Origin: Nannocystis sp.
Lineage (GTDB): Bacteria; Myxococcota_A; Polyangia; Nannocystales; Nannocystaceae
Direction of reading: 5' to 3'
Length of the DNA: 64,000 nucleotides
Assembly (NCBI GenBank): GCA_016712315.1
Contig: JADJRG010000013.1
Span: 1,648,001-1,712,000, forward strand
Position 1 is the first letter of the stretch, and each line of letters begins with the position of its first letter. The notes under the pieces are model-generated. The model was given only the letters and a program-made list of their open reading frames with translations. It was not told the origin of the DNA and did not search any database. This document shows positions 1 to 8,402 of the stretch, one piece after another. The translations under genes and the position numbers were made by a program.

Positions 1-2
1 CC

Positions 3-1556
3 TCCTACACGCCGCGACGCGACGATCTACCCGCGCTGATCGAGATGCTCGCGGCGGCCGAGCAGGAGCAGGCTCGGGTGATCGAGCGGGCGATCCTGCG
101 GATCGGCGAGGCGGCGGCCCCAGGGTTGGTCGGGCGCTTGCACGAGGCGAGGCCGCCGCTGCGCGCTCGCCTGATGCGCGCGCTCGGGCGCTTGTTCGGC
201 GCTCCGGTCGCGGTCGAAGCGGCGGTCGGGGCGCTGACGGACAGCGACCCGAAGACCCGCCACAGCGCCGCGATCGCGCTGGGCAAGGCGCTGTCGCTGG
301 AGGATCCGCGGGTCGCTCCGGCATTGCTCGCCGCCGCCGAGGTGGCGAGCGACGGCGCCGATCTGCGGCCGCTGGTCGAGGCGCTCGGCAAGCGCGGCGA
401 CGCGGCGGCGCTCGCCTGGTTGGAGGGCCTCGATCCGGGGCAAGACCACGAGCTGGCGCGTCTGCGGGGGCGAGCGATCTTGACCCTCGGGCGCACGCTC
501 GCGCGCGAAGACGCCGCCTCCGAGGTGCTCGGGGAGGTCATGCCCGCCGGCGCGGTGTGGGCCGCGCTCACCTGCCGACCTGGCCTCGAGACCTTGTTGC
601 AGGACGAGCTCGAGGAGACGGGGGCGCTCGCCGAGCCGGAGATCGTGGGCGCGGGGCGGGTCGAGGGGCGCCTGCTGCGGCCGCTCGGCGAGCTCCTTCG
701 GGGGGCGCGCACGGCCCTCGAGATCAGCCTGCTGTTGCCGCCCACGCGGGGTCCGGTGGTCCCGGCGGTGGTCGACTCCCTGAGCGCGCCGGCGACGCGT
801 CGGCTGCTCACGTCGCTCACGCGGGGGCCCCTCCGCTATCGGCTCGCCTGGCAGGACGGCGGGCATCGCCGCGCGGAGACCTGGGCGATCGCCGCGGGGG
901 TGCGTGAGCGCGCGCCCGAGCTGCGCAACGACCCGACCGCGAGCACGTGGGAGGTGAGGATCGGCCAGGGGTCCGGCGAGGTGAGGCTCGAGCTGGTGCC
1001 CCGCCGGCTCGTCGACTCGCGATTTTCGTATCGGTGCGGCGATATCCCGGCGGCCTCGCACCCGACGGTGGCGGCGGCGCTGGTGCGCTTGGCTGGGGTG
1101 CGCGAGGGTGATGTTGTGTGGGATCCGTTCGTCGGCTCCGGCCTGGAGCTGTGCGAACGCGCGCGTTTGGGCCGGTACGAGCGCTTGATCGGCAGCGATC
1201 GCGACGCCGCGACGCTGGAGATCGCCCGGAGCAACCTCGTCGCTGTCGGCGCCGAGCGCTTTGAAGTGCTGGTCGCCGACGCCCTGACGCACGAGGTCGC
1301 CGGCGGCGTCACCTGCATCCTCACCAACCCGCCGTTAGGCCGACGCCTGCACCGCGACCGAATCGACGCGCTGCTCTGCGCGTTCCTCGGGCGCGCCGCG
1401 AAGGCGCTGCGACCGGGCGGTCGCCTGGTGTGGATCACGCCCCAGCCGCGCGAGACTGGGATCGCTGCCCGCTCCGCGGGCCTCTCCCTCGAGCGCCACC
1501 TGGCCGTCGACCTCGGCGGTCTGCACGGGGTGGTCGAGGTGTGGCGCCGTCCGTAA
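3..1556 (+). CDS. HEAT-repeat/THUMP RNA methyltransferase, 5'-truncated by window edge
   Basis: The reading frame is open to the left edge, so this is the 3' part of a longer gene; the first internal Met is at 45 and residue numbers here count from it. Residues 1-160 are Ala/Leu-rich helical pairs resembling HEAT repeats. From about 172 a THUMP-protein-like start is seen (TCRPGLETLLQDELEE). The C-terminus is a Rossmann methyltransferase with SAM motif VVWDPFVGSGLELCERA (357-373) and catalytic-loop motif LTNPPLGRR (427-435). In the Trm11/Trm14/RlmL group these motifs belong to enzymes making N2-methylguanosine in tRNA or 23S rRNA, so a cytoplasmic RNA guanine-N2 methyltransferase is inferred; the target base cannot be predicted. 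The HEAT part fused to it is unusual. A tRNA gene converges 15 bp downstream. Confidence 0.8.
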   Translation, partial: SYTPRRDDLPALIEMLAAAEQEQARVIERAILRIGEAAAPGLVGRLHEARPPLRARLMRALGRLFGAPVAVEAAVGALTDSDPKTRHSAAIALGKALSLEDPRVAPALLAAAEVASDGADLRPLVEALGKRGDAAALAWLEGLDPGQDHELARLRGRAILTLGRTLAREDAASEVLGEVMPAGAVWAALTCRPGLETLLQDELEETGALAEPEIVGAGRVEGRLLRPLGELLRGARTALEISLLLPPTRGPVVPAVVDSLSAPATRRLLTSLTRGPLRYRLAWQDGGHRRAETWAIAAGVRERAPELRNDPTASTWEVRIGQGSGEVRLELVPRRLVDSRFSYRCGDIPAASHPTVAAALVRLAGVREGDVVWDPFVGSGLELCERARLGRYERLIGSDRDAATLEIARSNLVAVGAERFEVLVADALTHEVAGGVTCILTNPPLGRRLHRDRIDALLCAFLGRAAKALRPGGRLVWITPQPRETGIAARSAGLSLERHLAVDLGGLHGVVEVWRRP

Positions 1557-1571
1557 CGAGGAGAAAAAAGG

Positions 1572-1644
<73 letters not shown>

Positions 1645-1671
1645 GAGGGGCCCCGGTGGTACGAAATCCCG

Positions 1672-2289
1672 GTGCTGCCGTCAAGCGCTTCGAGCTCACG
1701 ATCTGTTTTGGCGAGCTGCATCACCGAATTTCCGGAGGTTGTTCGCTGGGCGAGGCTGGTGAGCCTCGTGAGCCTCGTCGGTATGGCGCCGCTGACCGCG
1801 TCGGCCGCGTCGCCAGCGCCGCCGCTGGTGGGCCCACGGCGGGGCCCAGGCGGCGAGGTGCGGGTGTTCGGCGCGGTGCATCGGCCGGCGATCGGGGTCG
1901 CGATCGCGATCGACTACGCGTGGCGCCGGGCCGCGCTGGCGGTCGGGGCGGAGTTCAACCCCTATGTCGCGACCGGACCTGGAGATCTTACGCCGGGCGC
2001 GTTGCATTTTTTTGGCGGCGCGGAGCACCGCGTGCCGATCGGCCGGGTGACGTTGCGGCAGCGATTGGCGGTCGGCCCCGCGGTCTTGTTGGCGGACACG
2101 CTCGGGCCGCCGCGTGGGTCGGTCGGGCTCTTCCTCGAGGCGGCGCCGCTGAGCATCGAGATGCAGACGCAGCGCGAGCGCCTCGCGGTGACGCTCGAGG
2201 CCTTCTCGCTGGCGATCTCGGCGCCTGCGCTGGGGGAAGATCTACAGCTCCGCTACCAGTACCGCGCCGGCATCGGCCTGCGCTTTTAG
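1672..2289 (+). CDS. Secreted hypothetical protein, probable outer-membrane beta-barrel
   Basis: I do not recognise the family. The protein (up to 205 residues) has a hydrophobic N-terminal segment ending in an AxA-type cleavage site (LTASAASPAPP), then alternating short beta-like stretches rich in Gly, Arg and aromatic residues, ending in GIGLRF. A C-terminal Phe after an amphipathic strand is typical of outer-membrane barrels. The start is uncertain: GTG at 1672 gives an unusually long leader, while GTG at 1759 leaves a short one without positive charges. No clear Shine-Dalgarno sequence precedes either. The gene begins just after the divergent tRNA-Phe. Envelope location is inferred from the signal peptide only. 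Confidence 0.6.
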   Translation: MLPSSASSSRSVLASCITEFPEVVRWARLVSLVSLVGMAPLTASAASPAPPLVGPRRGPGGEVRVFGAVHRPAIGVAIAIDYAWRRAALAVGAEFNPYVATGPGDLTPGALHFFGGAEHRVPIGRVTLRQRLAVGPAVLLADTLGPPRGSVGLFLEAAPLSIEMQTQRERLAVTLEAFSLAISAPALGEDLQLRYQYRAGIGLRF

Positions 2290-2370
2290 CCCGCGTACGG
2301 GCCATTGGGGGCGCGTAACCCCATCGAGCGTTGATTCTCACGTCCACCGCGTAGTGGTAAGCATGCAGTC

Positions 2371-3144
2371 ATGCTTCGCCTCTCGTCCTCGATCCTCCTC
2401 CTGGTGCTCGCTGGCTGTATGGTCAGGCTCGGTGATTCGGCGCAGAGCGAGGGCAGCGCGCCGCCCGCTGAGAAGGGCGCTCAGCCGGGGACCGAGCCGG
2501 TGCTCGGCGGCGGCGGTGAGGGCGGAGCTGGCGGCGCAGGTGGTGAGAGCGGCGCAGGCGGAGCTGGCGGCGCAGGTGGTGAGGGCGCGGCTGACGGCGG
2601 CGCGAGCGGTCCGGGCGCGCAGGCGGCGAGCGGCGCTCCGGTGAGCGCGGGCGCGCCGGAGACGATCGAGGAGAAGCACGTGTCGCGCTCGGCCGGCGTG
2701 GAAGGCGGCGTGACTGTCTTCTGGCCGCGGATCATCCCGCGTGAGATCGTCGACGCGAACCGCGACCTCGGCGCGGCGCTCCAGCGCCATGTGCGTGGGG
2801 TGGTCGAGCGCGCGCTGCCAGGGCGGCCGATCGACTTCCGCCCCGAGCCGGAGCGGGTCTGCCCGAAGGGCGGCTGCAAGGGCCCGACGGTCGGGCTGTT
2901 GCTCTCACGCCGAGACCAAGGATGCATCGTGCTCGCGCTGATCTCCAAGCCCGGCGAGGCGCCGACGAAGATCCTCCCGTGGGCGGGCTCGGTGACGCTG
3001 CGCGCCGATATGGTGCCGTTCCGCGAGTACCCGGAGCAGATGATCACGGTCGCGGACTACATCCCGTGCTCGTCGCTGCTGACGACGATGGATCGCAACG
3101 AGGCGGCGATCGCGGCGGAGATCAAGCGGGCCGCGGGGCTGTGA
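2371..3144 (+). CDS. Lipoprotein with Gly/Ala-rich linker, unknown function
   Basis: 257 residues. The N-terminus is a lipoprotein signal (MLRLSSSILLLVLAGC, lipobox LAGC, Cys16). Residues about 45-85 are a Gly/Ala/Glu linker encoded by near-exact 36-bp DNA repeats. The C-terminal ~165 residues form a compact domain with four Cys (CPKGGC, QGC, PC) that I cannot assign to a family; it contains the stretch ILPWAGSVTLRADMVPFREY. It is probably anchored to a membrane and displayed in the periplasm or on the surface. It converges with the next gene, separated by a short palindromic segment. Confidence 0.75.
   Translation: MLRLSSSILLLVLAGCMVRLGDSAQSEGSAPPAEKGAQPGTEPVLGGGGEGGAGGAGGESGAGGAGGAGGEGAADGGASGPGAQAASGAPVSAGAPETIEEKHVSRSAGVEGGVTVFWPRIIPREIVDANRDLGAALQRHVRGVVERALPGRPIDFRPEPERVCPKGGCKGPTVGLLLSRRDQGCIVLALISKPGEAPTKILPWAGSVTLRADMVPFREYPEQMITVADYIPCSSLLTTMDRNEAAIAAEIKRAAGL
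2521..2583 (+). repeat. In-frame direct repeat in lipoprotein linker
   Basis: A 27-bp sequence starting GGCGGAGCTGGCGGCGC occurs at 2521-2547 and again, identical, at 2557-2583, a 36-bp period that keeps the frame. It encodes the Gly/Ala-rich spacer of the lipoprotein and could change length by slippage without breaking the gene. Confidence 0.8.
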
Positions 3145-3150
3145 CCCGGG

Positions 3151-3183
3151 CCCTGTCTCTCAGGACAGGCTGTCTCTCAGGAC
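3151..3183. repeat. Palindromic direct repeat between convergent genes
   Basis: The 14-mer CTGTCTCTCAGGAC occurs at 3153-3166 and 3170-3183. The first copy continues into GACAGG, giving the palindrome CCTGTC-N6-GACAGG (3152-3169). It lies exactly between two convergent genes and touches the stop codon of the minus-strand gene. A hairpin may form on either strand, but there is no T-run, so a conventional Rho-independent terminator is not supported. A related palindrome lies near 10262. Confidence 0.55.
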
Positions 3184-3839
3184 TAGAAGCGGAGGAGCAC
3201 GGTGGCGCCGCTGTAGCGCGGGGTCACGGCGCCGCCGAAGGTGAGGCGCGGCGCGGCGCGGCGGGCGTGCCGGGGCGGGGGGCGGTCGTTGATCGCCCTG
3301 TACGCGGCGAGCTGCGCGACCCCGCCGAGCGCCAAGAGCAGGCCGAACCCCTGAAAGGCGCCGGAGAAGCCGGCGCCGGTCTTTCCGCCCTCGGTGAGGT
3401 AGGGGAAGGCGAACCAGGGGCCGACGATCGGGACCATGAAGTTGCGACCCGCGGCGATCAGCGCCTCACCGCGCGGCCCTTGGCTCGGATCGTCGACGCG
3501 CCTGCTGCCGATGTCGTGGAGGATCGCTCCGCCTAACGCGGTGAAGGTGTAGGTCAAGAGGAGGATCCCGCCGCCGCTCGCGAGCGACGCGATCCCGGTC
3601 GCGCGCATCCAGCGGTGTCGCGGCGCGGGCTCGGGGGCGGGCTCGGGGGCGGAGGCGGGCTCCGGCGGCGCTGTGAGCTCGGGGGCGGAGGCGGGCTCCG
3701 GCGGCGCTGTGAGCTCGGGGGCGGGCTCCGGCGCGAGATCAGGGAGCGCGCGGGCGCTCGCGGCTGCGGGCGAGCCGAGCCCGACCGCGATGACCGTCGA
3801 GAGCGCGAGACGAACGAGCGTGGTGTCCCTCTCCATCAT
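3183..3839 (-). CDS. Secreted/membrane protein with Pro/Glu/Ala repeats
   Basis: 218 residues from ATG 3839. The frame is open further upstream, but that extension looks non-coding, and ATG-ATG at 3839/3836 starts a good signal sequence (MERDTTLVRLALSTVIAVGL, cleavage near AAASA). A Pro-rich spacer follows with the 12-residue unit ASAPELTAPPEP repeated in tandem, encoded by a 36-bp DNA repeat. Two hydrophobic segments come next (ASLASGGGILLLTYTFTALG and a second containing FGLLLALGGVAQLAAY), then a basic tail. I do not recognise a family; an inner-membrane or envelope protein with a Pro-rich periplasmic arm is the best description. Confidence 0.65.
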   Translation of the reverse strand: MMERDTTLVRLALSTVIAVGLGSPAAASARALPDLAPEPAPELTAPPEPASAPELTAPPEPASAPEPAPEPAPRHRWMRATGIASLASGGGILLLTYTFTALGGAILHDIGSRRVDDPSQGPRGEALIAAGRNFMVPIVGPWFAFPYLTEGGKTGAGFSGAFQGFGLLLALGGVAQLAAYRAINDRPPPRHARRAAPRLTFGGAVTPRYSGATVLLRF

Positions 3840-3985
3840 CGACCACGGTATCACCGCCGGCGGCGCGGTGGGCTCGTCGAGGTGCTTCGCGCTCGAGGAT
3901 ACGCGAGCGGGCCGGTTGGGGCGGGCTCGCCCGCCGGCGAGGAGGCGCCGGCCATCGCGCGGAGCTGCTATACCGAAGCGCTGGT

Positions 3986-5317
3986 ATGAGGCCACTCGTC
4001 GCGGCGATTCGGGCGATCTTGGCGGTGACGCTGCGGATCTTTTTTAAGAAAATTGAGCTCCGTGGGGTCGAGCGGGTGCCGACCGCGGGGCCGGTGATCT
4101 TCGTGCTGAACCACCCGAACGGGCTGATCGACCCGGTCTTTTTGCTGTGCCTCGCGCCGCGGCGCGTCTGCTTCGTCGCGAAGGCGCCGCTGTTCAAGAT
4201 CCCGGTGGTCGGCGCGTTGGTCCGCGCCTTCGACTCGTTGCCGGTGCAGCGCCGCCAAGACGAGGCGAGCGGCGTCGACAACACGGAGACCTTTAAAAGA
4301 GCGCGGGCGCTGCTGCTCGGCGGCGGCAGCCTGGCGATCTTCCCCGAGGGCGCGTCGCACAGCGACCCGCGGCTGCGGCCGCTCAAGACGGGGGTGGCGA
4401 GGATCGCCCTCGGCACCGGGCTTGCGGACCTCAAGATCGTACCAGCGGGCCTCTACTACACGGACAAGGCGATCTTCCGCAGCGAGGCGGTGGTCTATTT
4501 TGGCGAGCCGTTGGCGGTCGCTGCGGCGACGCCGGGTGAGGACGGGGCGCCTCCGGAGGCGGCGGTGCGGGCGTTGACCTCGGCGATCGAGCGGGCGCTC
4601 AGCGAGGTGCTCTTGCAGGCGGATGAGGCGGCGGCGCTGGCGCTGATCAGCCGGGCGGAGCGGGCGTACAGCGCGGCCCAGGCGGAGCAGGCGGCGCCGG
4701 CGCTGGTCGACCGCTTCGAGCGGCGACGCCGCTTCATTGCCGGGTATCACCACCTCCTCGAGCACGAGCCGGAGGCCTTGAGCGAGCTCGTGCGGCGCCT
4801 CGACGCGTACGAGGCCGAGCTGACGCGGCTGGGCTTGACGCCCGAGCACCCCTCGGCGGCGGCGCTGCGCGGCGGGGCGATCATCCGGGTCGGCCTCTCT
4901 AGCTTCTTTATACTGGCCGCGCTCGCGCCGCTGGCGATGGTCGGCACGCTCGTGCATTACCCGGCATATCGGGCGATCGGCGCGCTCGCCCGCCGCGTCG
5001 CGCGCGATGAGGATGACCTGCTGTCGACGATCAAGGTGCTCGGCGCGCTCTTGCTGTTCCCGTTGACGTGGGCGCTGTGCGCCGCGGCGGTGGGGCTGCG
5101 CGTCGGCGGGCCGTCGGCGGCGCTGGCGCTGCTGCTCGCGCCGCTGAGCGGGTGGGCGGCGCTGCGCTTCTGGGAGCGGGTCGATTGGCTCGGGGCGGGG
5201 GCGCGGGTCGCGTGGATCTGGCTGTGGCGGCGCTCGCTGCTGGCGCGGCTGAGCGCGGCGCGGGCGGCGATCCACGCCGAGATCGCGGCGATCGAGCGGC
5301 GCTATGGCGCGGCCTGA
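3986..5317 (+). CDS. PlsC-like phospholipid acyltransferase
   Basis: 443 residues. The N-terminal half is a lysophospholipid acyltransferase domain: the catalytic His/Asp block is NHPNGLIDP (42-50), and the phosphate-binding FPEG motif is at 119-122 (IFPEGASHSD). The His-Asp spacing is one longer than the usual HX4D, as in the subgroup of 1-acyl-glycerol-3-phosphate/glycerol-3-phosphate acyltransferases with an NHPN signature. The C-terminal half has hydrophobic segments (near 300-325 and 350-395) that would fix it in the inner membrane. Expected role: transfer of an acyl chain from acyl-ACP or acyl-CoA to a lysophospholipid during membrane lipid synthesis. A TATACC box lies 11 bp before the ATG. 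The 3' end overlaps the convergent adenylate cyclase gene by 16 bp. Confidence 0.88.
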   Translation: MRPLVAAIRAILAVTLRIFFKKIELRGVERVPTAGPVIFVLNHPNGLIDPVFLLCLAPRRVCFVAKAPLFKIPVVGALVRAFDSLPVQRRQDEASGVDNTETFKRARALLLGGGSLAIFPEGASHSDPRLRPLKTGVARIALGTGLADLKIVPAGLYYTDKAIFRSEAVVYFGEPLAVAAATPGEDGAPPEAAVRALTSAIERALSEVLLQADEAAALALISRAERAYSAAQAEQAAPALVDRFERRRRFIAGYHHLLEHEPEALSELVRRLDAYEAELTRLGLTPEHPSAAALRGGAIIRVGLSSFFILAALAPLAMVGTLVHYPAYRAIGALARRVARDEDDLLSTIKVLGALLLFPLTWALCAAAVGLRVGGPSAALALLLAPLSGWAALRFWERVDWLGAGARVAWIWLWRRSLLARLSAARAAIHAEIAAIERRYGAA

Positions 5318-6243
5318 TCGCCGCTTGGTGCGTCGGCGAGGCCGAGCACTTGGTGGACGAGGGTCGGCCCGGTCTTGCCCTTGAGGTTCACCTGCTCGGC
5401 GACGCCGAAGCGCACGGCGTCGCCGAGCTGCTGGCGCACCGCGTGGGAGACGAGGATCGGGGCCCCGAGGGCCTTGGTCGCCGACTCGATCCGGCTGGCG
5501 ATGTTGACGGTGTCGCCGATCGCGGTGAAGTGCATCTTCTCCGGATGGCCCATCTCACCGACGATCACCGGGCCGAAGTGGACGCCGATGCCGATCCGAA
5601 ACTCGGTGTCGAACTGACTCTTGATGTAGACGTTGAACTCGCGCAGGCTCTCCTGCATGCCGATCGCCGCGGCGACGGCGTCATAACAGGCCTCGCGGGC
5701 GCTCGCTCGCTCGAGGCCGAAGATCGCCATGATGCCGTCTCCCATGTACTTGTCGATGTAGCCGCCGTGGCGCAGCACTGGCTCGCCGACCTTCTTAAAA
5801 TAACGGCCGAGGATGTGGATGACGTCGTAGGGGAGGTGGCCCTCGGCGAAGGGGGTGAAGTCGCGGATGTCGCTGAAGAGGATCGCGAGGTGGCGCTCCT
5901 TGCCGGCGGTCTGGGCGTTGCCCTTGACCGCGAGCTGGATGTCCTCGTCGTCGAGCACGAGCCTGCGGACGCGTACGGGGCCGCGGACGACGGCTTGGCA
6001 GGCGAGGCGGATGTTGGGGTCAAAGCCCTTCTTGAGGGCGAGCGCGGCCTCGAGGTCGCTAGGGGGGGCGAGGTTCTCGGGGTGATCGAGCACGACCACC
6101 CGGCAGGTCGAGCAGCGGCCCTTGCCGCCGCAGGCGGCGGCGTGGGGGATCCCGGCGGCTCGGGCGAGCTCCAGCAGGGTCTGTCCAGGCTGCGCCTCGT
6201 CGTGCTCGATGGCGCGCTCTCGATCAAATTCGATGGTGGCCAT
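5302..6243 (-). CDS. 2Fe-2S ferredoxin domain fused to class III adenylate cyclase
   Basis: 313 residues. Residues 1-98 are a plant-type 2Fe-2S ferredoxin domain with Cys38, Cys44, Cys47 and Cys82 (CX5CX2C plus a distal Cys). Residues 112-300 are a class III nucleotidyl cyclase domain: metal-binding Asp125 (LFSDIRDF) and Asp169 (KYMGDGIMAIF), adenine-selecting Lys165 and Asp244, and transition-state Asn247 and Arg251 (GDTVNIASRIES). All residues for adenylate, rather than guanylate, cyclase activity are present. No membrane segment is seen, so it is a soluble cyclase whose cAMP output may respond to redox state or iron-sulfur status (inference). ATG 6243 is chosen because the ferredoxin fold starts there; a TACTCT box lies 9 bp upstream and there is no Shine-Dalgarno sequence. 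It overlaps the acyltransferase tail by 16 bp. Confidence 0.92.
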   Translation of the reverse strand: MATIEFDRERAIEHDEAQPGQTLLELARAAGIPHAAACGGKGRCSTCRVVVLDHPENLAPPSDLEAALALKKGFDPNIRLACQAVVRGPVRVRRLVLDDEDIQLAVKGNAQTAGKERHLAILFSDIRDFTPFAEGHLPYDVIHILGRYFKKVGEPVLRHGGYIDKYMGDGIMAIFGLERASAREACYDAVAAAIGMQESLREFNVYIKSQFDTEFRIGIGVHFGPVIVGEMGHPEKMHFTAIGDTVNIASRIESATKALGAPILVSHAVRQQLGDAVRFGVAEQVNLKGKTGPTLVHQVLGLADAPSGDQAAP

Positions 6244-6314
6244 AGCAGGGCGAGAGTAACGCACTCGGGCGCTCGCCCCTGCGCGGCGATCGGCGCGGTG
6301 ATCGTGGGCTTTTT

Positions 6315-8375
6315 CTACTGCGGGATGATCACGACGTCGCTGAGGGCGCTGGCGTTGCCGCCGGCGGGGTAGGCGTAGGAGGAGTAGGAGTCGAGGCCCC
6401 AGACGACGAGGCCGAAGGGGCCGGCGCTCTCGGCGAGGTGGAGGCCGTTCTCGCACCCCTTGACGCCGACCCCGGCGCGGACGAGGTCGACGGTGGTGTA
6501 TTCATAAAACCCCTCGTCGCCGACCGGCTTCCAGCCGTCGAGCTCGCCGAGGCAGTCGACGGTGACCGGCTCGAACTTGTTGGCCTTGCGGGCGCGGGTG
6601 AGCACGAGGTTGGTGGTCGGATAGGTGGGGTCGGTGAAGAAGGCGTAGCGGCCGAGGAACTGGGCGGGCGGGAGCACGATCACGAACTCCTCGTCGCCGA
6701 GCATCGGCGGATATCCCATGGCGGTGGCGCCAGGGCGGGTGCCGCCGGGGAGGTTGGCGGTGACCATCATCTGCGCGAGCGCGAAGGGGTGCTTGGCGTC
6801 CTGGCTGCTGACCTTAAAGGCGAGATCGGTCTTGAAGTCGGCGATCTGGCCCTGCGCGAGGGCGGCGGGGGCGCCGGGGATCGGCGGGTTGTAGGTGAGC
6901 GTGGTGCCGTCGACGACCCCGACCATCCGGTAGTCGATGACCTCGGGGGCGAGGTCTTTGCGCCGAGTTTCATAAGGCGCGGCGACGTAGGTCGAGCCGA
7001 GGGCGGTGACGGCGCTGTTCTGCTGATGCGCGGACTCGCCGCCGGGGGCCGGGGTCGGCTGGAGGCGGAGGAAGCGGTTGCCGGTGTAGAGGCCGACGGG
7101 CTTGTCGCTGAGCACGATCGTGCCCGAGGGGTCCTTCTTTTGGGCTTGAGGGAGCTGCCACTGCATCACCTCGCCCGCGTTCACCTCAAAGACGGCGAGC
7201 TGGTCGGCGAGGGCGCCATTGAGGCTGGGACCTGAAGAGAGCTCGGCGGTGGGGCGCAGCTCGACCTTGGTGCCGTCCTCGAGGCCGACGATCTGCATCC
7301 ACAAGGGGCCAGGGGGGTTGTGGGTGCCGATGGGCGGGGCGATCGCGACGTAGTTGTTGCCCCATACGGCGGTGGGGAAGAGCAAGGAGGCGCTGGGGAA
7401 GTGCGAGGGGGCGCCGCCGAAGGGCATGATGTCATACGCGGTGACGGGGATGGTCGCGCTGATGACAAAGGCGTCGCTGCGGCCGGAGGCGGGGATGACG
7501 GTGGAGGCGTTGACCGCGGGGGTGACCGGGCAGGAGAGCTTGACGTTCGTCTCCGGCATGACCGAGGTGGGGTCGCTGGAGAGGAAGATGACGGCGACCC
7601 CGTCGGTGGGGATCCCCTCCGCGGGCAGCGTCGGCCAGTCCTTGGGCGCGAGGCCAGGGGTGACGAGGCGGGCGGCGCCGCTGATGTCGAGGGCGGCGCC
7701 GCCGCGCGACAACGAGACTTGTGCGGGGTGACCCCAGGTGTTGGCCAAGAAGGCGGCGAAGCAGGGCGGCTTGGCGGGGGGGTAGGCGGGCGGCGTGGGG
7801 ACGATGAACTCGCAGCCAAAATTGGCGTCGCTGGCGGCCGCGGAGGCGCACGCGGCCACACAAGCGCCGGCGGCGCAGCCTTGATCGGGGGCGCAGGTCT
7901 CGACGACGACGCCTTGTTCGTCGATGACGTCGCGGAGATCAGCGCTGCATGAGAGCACGCCTGGATCGACGCCGGTGGTGCCAGTGTCGGAGTCGGAGTC
8001 GGAGTCGGTGGCGGAGTCGGTGGCGGAGTCTGAGTCGGAGTCGGTGGCGGAGCCGGTGGCGGCGCTTGTGCTGCTGTTGGTGTCGGTGCCCGTGGTGGTG
8101 GTATCGGTGGCGCTGTCGCTCTCGCTGGCGGCGGTGGCGGTGCCCCCTTGGCTGGTCCCGGCGGTGGTGGTGGCGTCGGTGCCGCTGGCGTCGGTGGTCG
8201 CCTCCGTGGCGGTGGCCTGGTCGGTGGCGGCGCTGGTGCTGGTGGCGCTGTCGCCGCCCGAGTCGCCGGAGCAGGCGAGCGTGGCCGCGCAGAGCGCGGG
8301 GATGATCGGGGCGAGCAGGCGCCTCGTGGTCCTCTGCTCGGTGTTTTGAGTGGTCTTTGGATCGCTGCTGTTCAT
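6315..8375 (-). CDS. IgGFc-binding-type surface lipoprotein
   Basis: 686 residues. A lipoprotein signal ends at Cys35 (ALCAATLAC). A roughly 100-residue low-complexity linker of Ser, Thr, Ala and Asp follows, with an SDSDSDSAT pattern coded by GGAGTC-type DNA repeats. A small Cys-rich patch (CAPDQGCAAGACVAAC) precedes a large beta-rich domain of about 500 residues. Its landmarks (IVLSDKPVGLYTGNRFLRL; an HQQ segment; C-terminal GPFGLVVWGLDSYSSYAYPA) match the IgGFc-binding protein N-terminal domain common in myxobacterial surface proteins. The ligand in bacteria is unknown; adhesion or surface contact is inferred. It lies 27 bp after the thrombospondin-repeat lipoprotein, so the two are likely co-transcribed. 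Confidence 0.85.
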   Translation of the reverse strand: MNSSDPKTTQNTEQRTTRRLLAPIIPALCAATLACSGDSGGDSATSTSAATDQATATEATTDASGTDATTTAGTSQGGTATAASESDSATDTTTTGTDTNSSTSAATGSATDSDSDSATDSATDSDSDSDTGTTGVDPGVLSCSADLRDVIDEQGVVVETCAPDQGCAAGACVAACASAAASDANFGCEFIVPTPPAYPPAKPPCFAAFLANTWGHPAQVSLSRGGAALDISGAARLVTPGLAPKDWPTLPAEGIPTDGVAVIFLSSDPTSVMPETNVKLSCPVTPAVNASTVIPASGRSDAFVISATIPVTAYDIMPFGGAPSHFPSASLLFPTAVWGNNYVAIAPPIGTHNPPGPLWMQIVGLEDGTKVELRPTAELSSGPSLNGALADQLAVFEVNAGEVMQWQLPQAQKKDPSGTIVLSDKPVGLYTGNRFLRLQPTPAPGGESAHQQNSAVTALGSTYVAAPYETRRKDLAPEVIDYRMVGVVDGTTLTYNPPIPGAPAALAQGQIADFKTDLAFKVSSQDAKHPFALAQMMVTANLPGGTRPGATAMGYPPMLGDEEFVIVLPPAQFLGRYAFFTDPTYPTTNLVLTRARKANKFEPVTVDCLGELDGWKPVGDEGFYEYTTVDLVRAGVGVKGCENGLHLAESAGPFGLVVWGLDSYSSYAYPAGGNASALSDVVIIPQ

Positions 8376-8402
8376 CGCTGGGGCGCTCTTTGGCGGGTCG
8401 GA

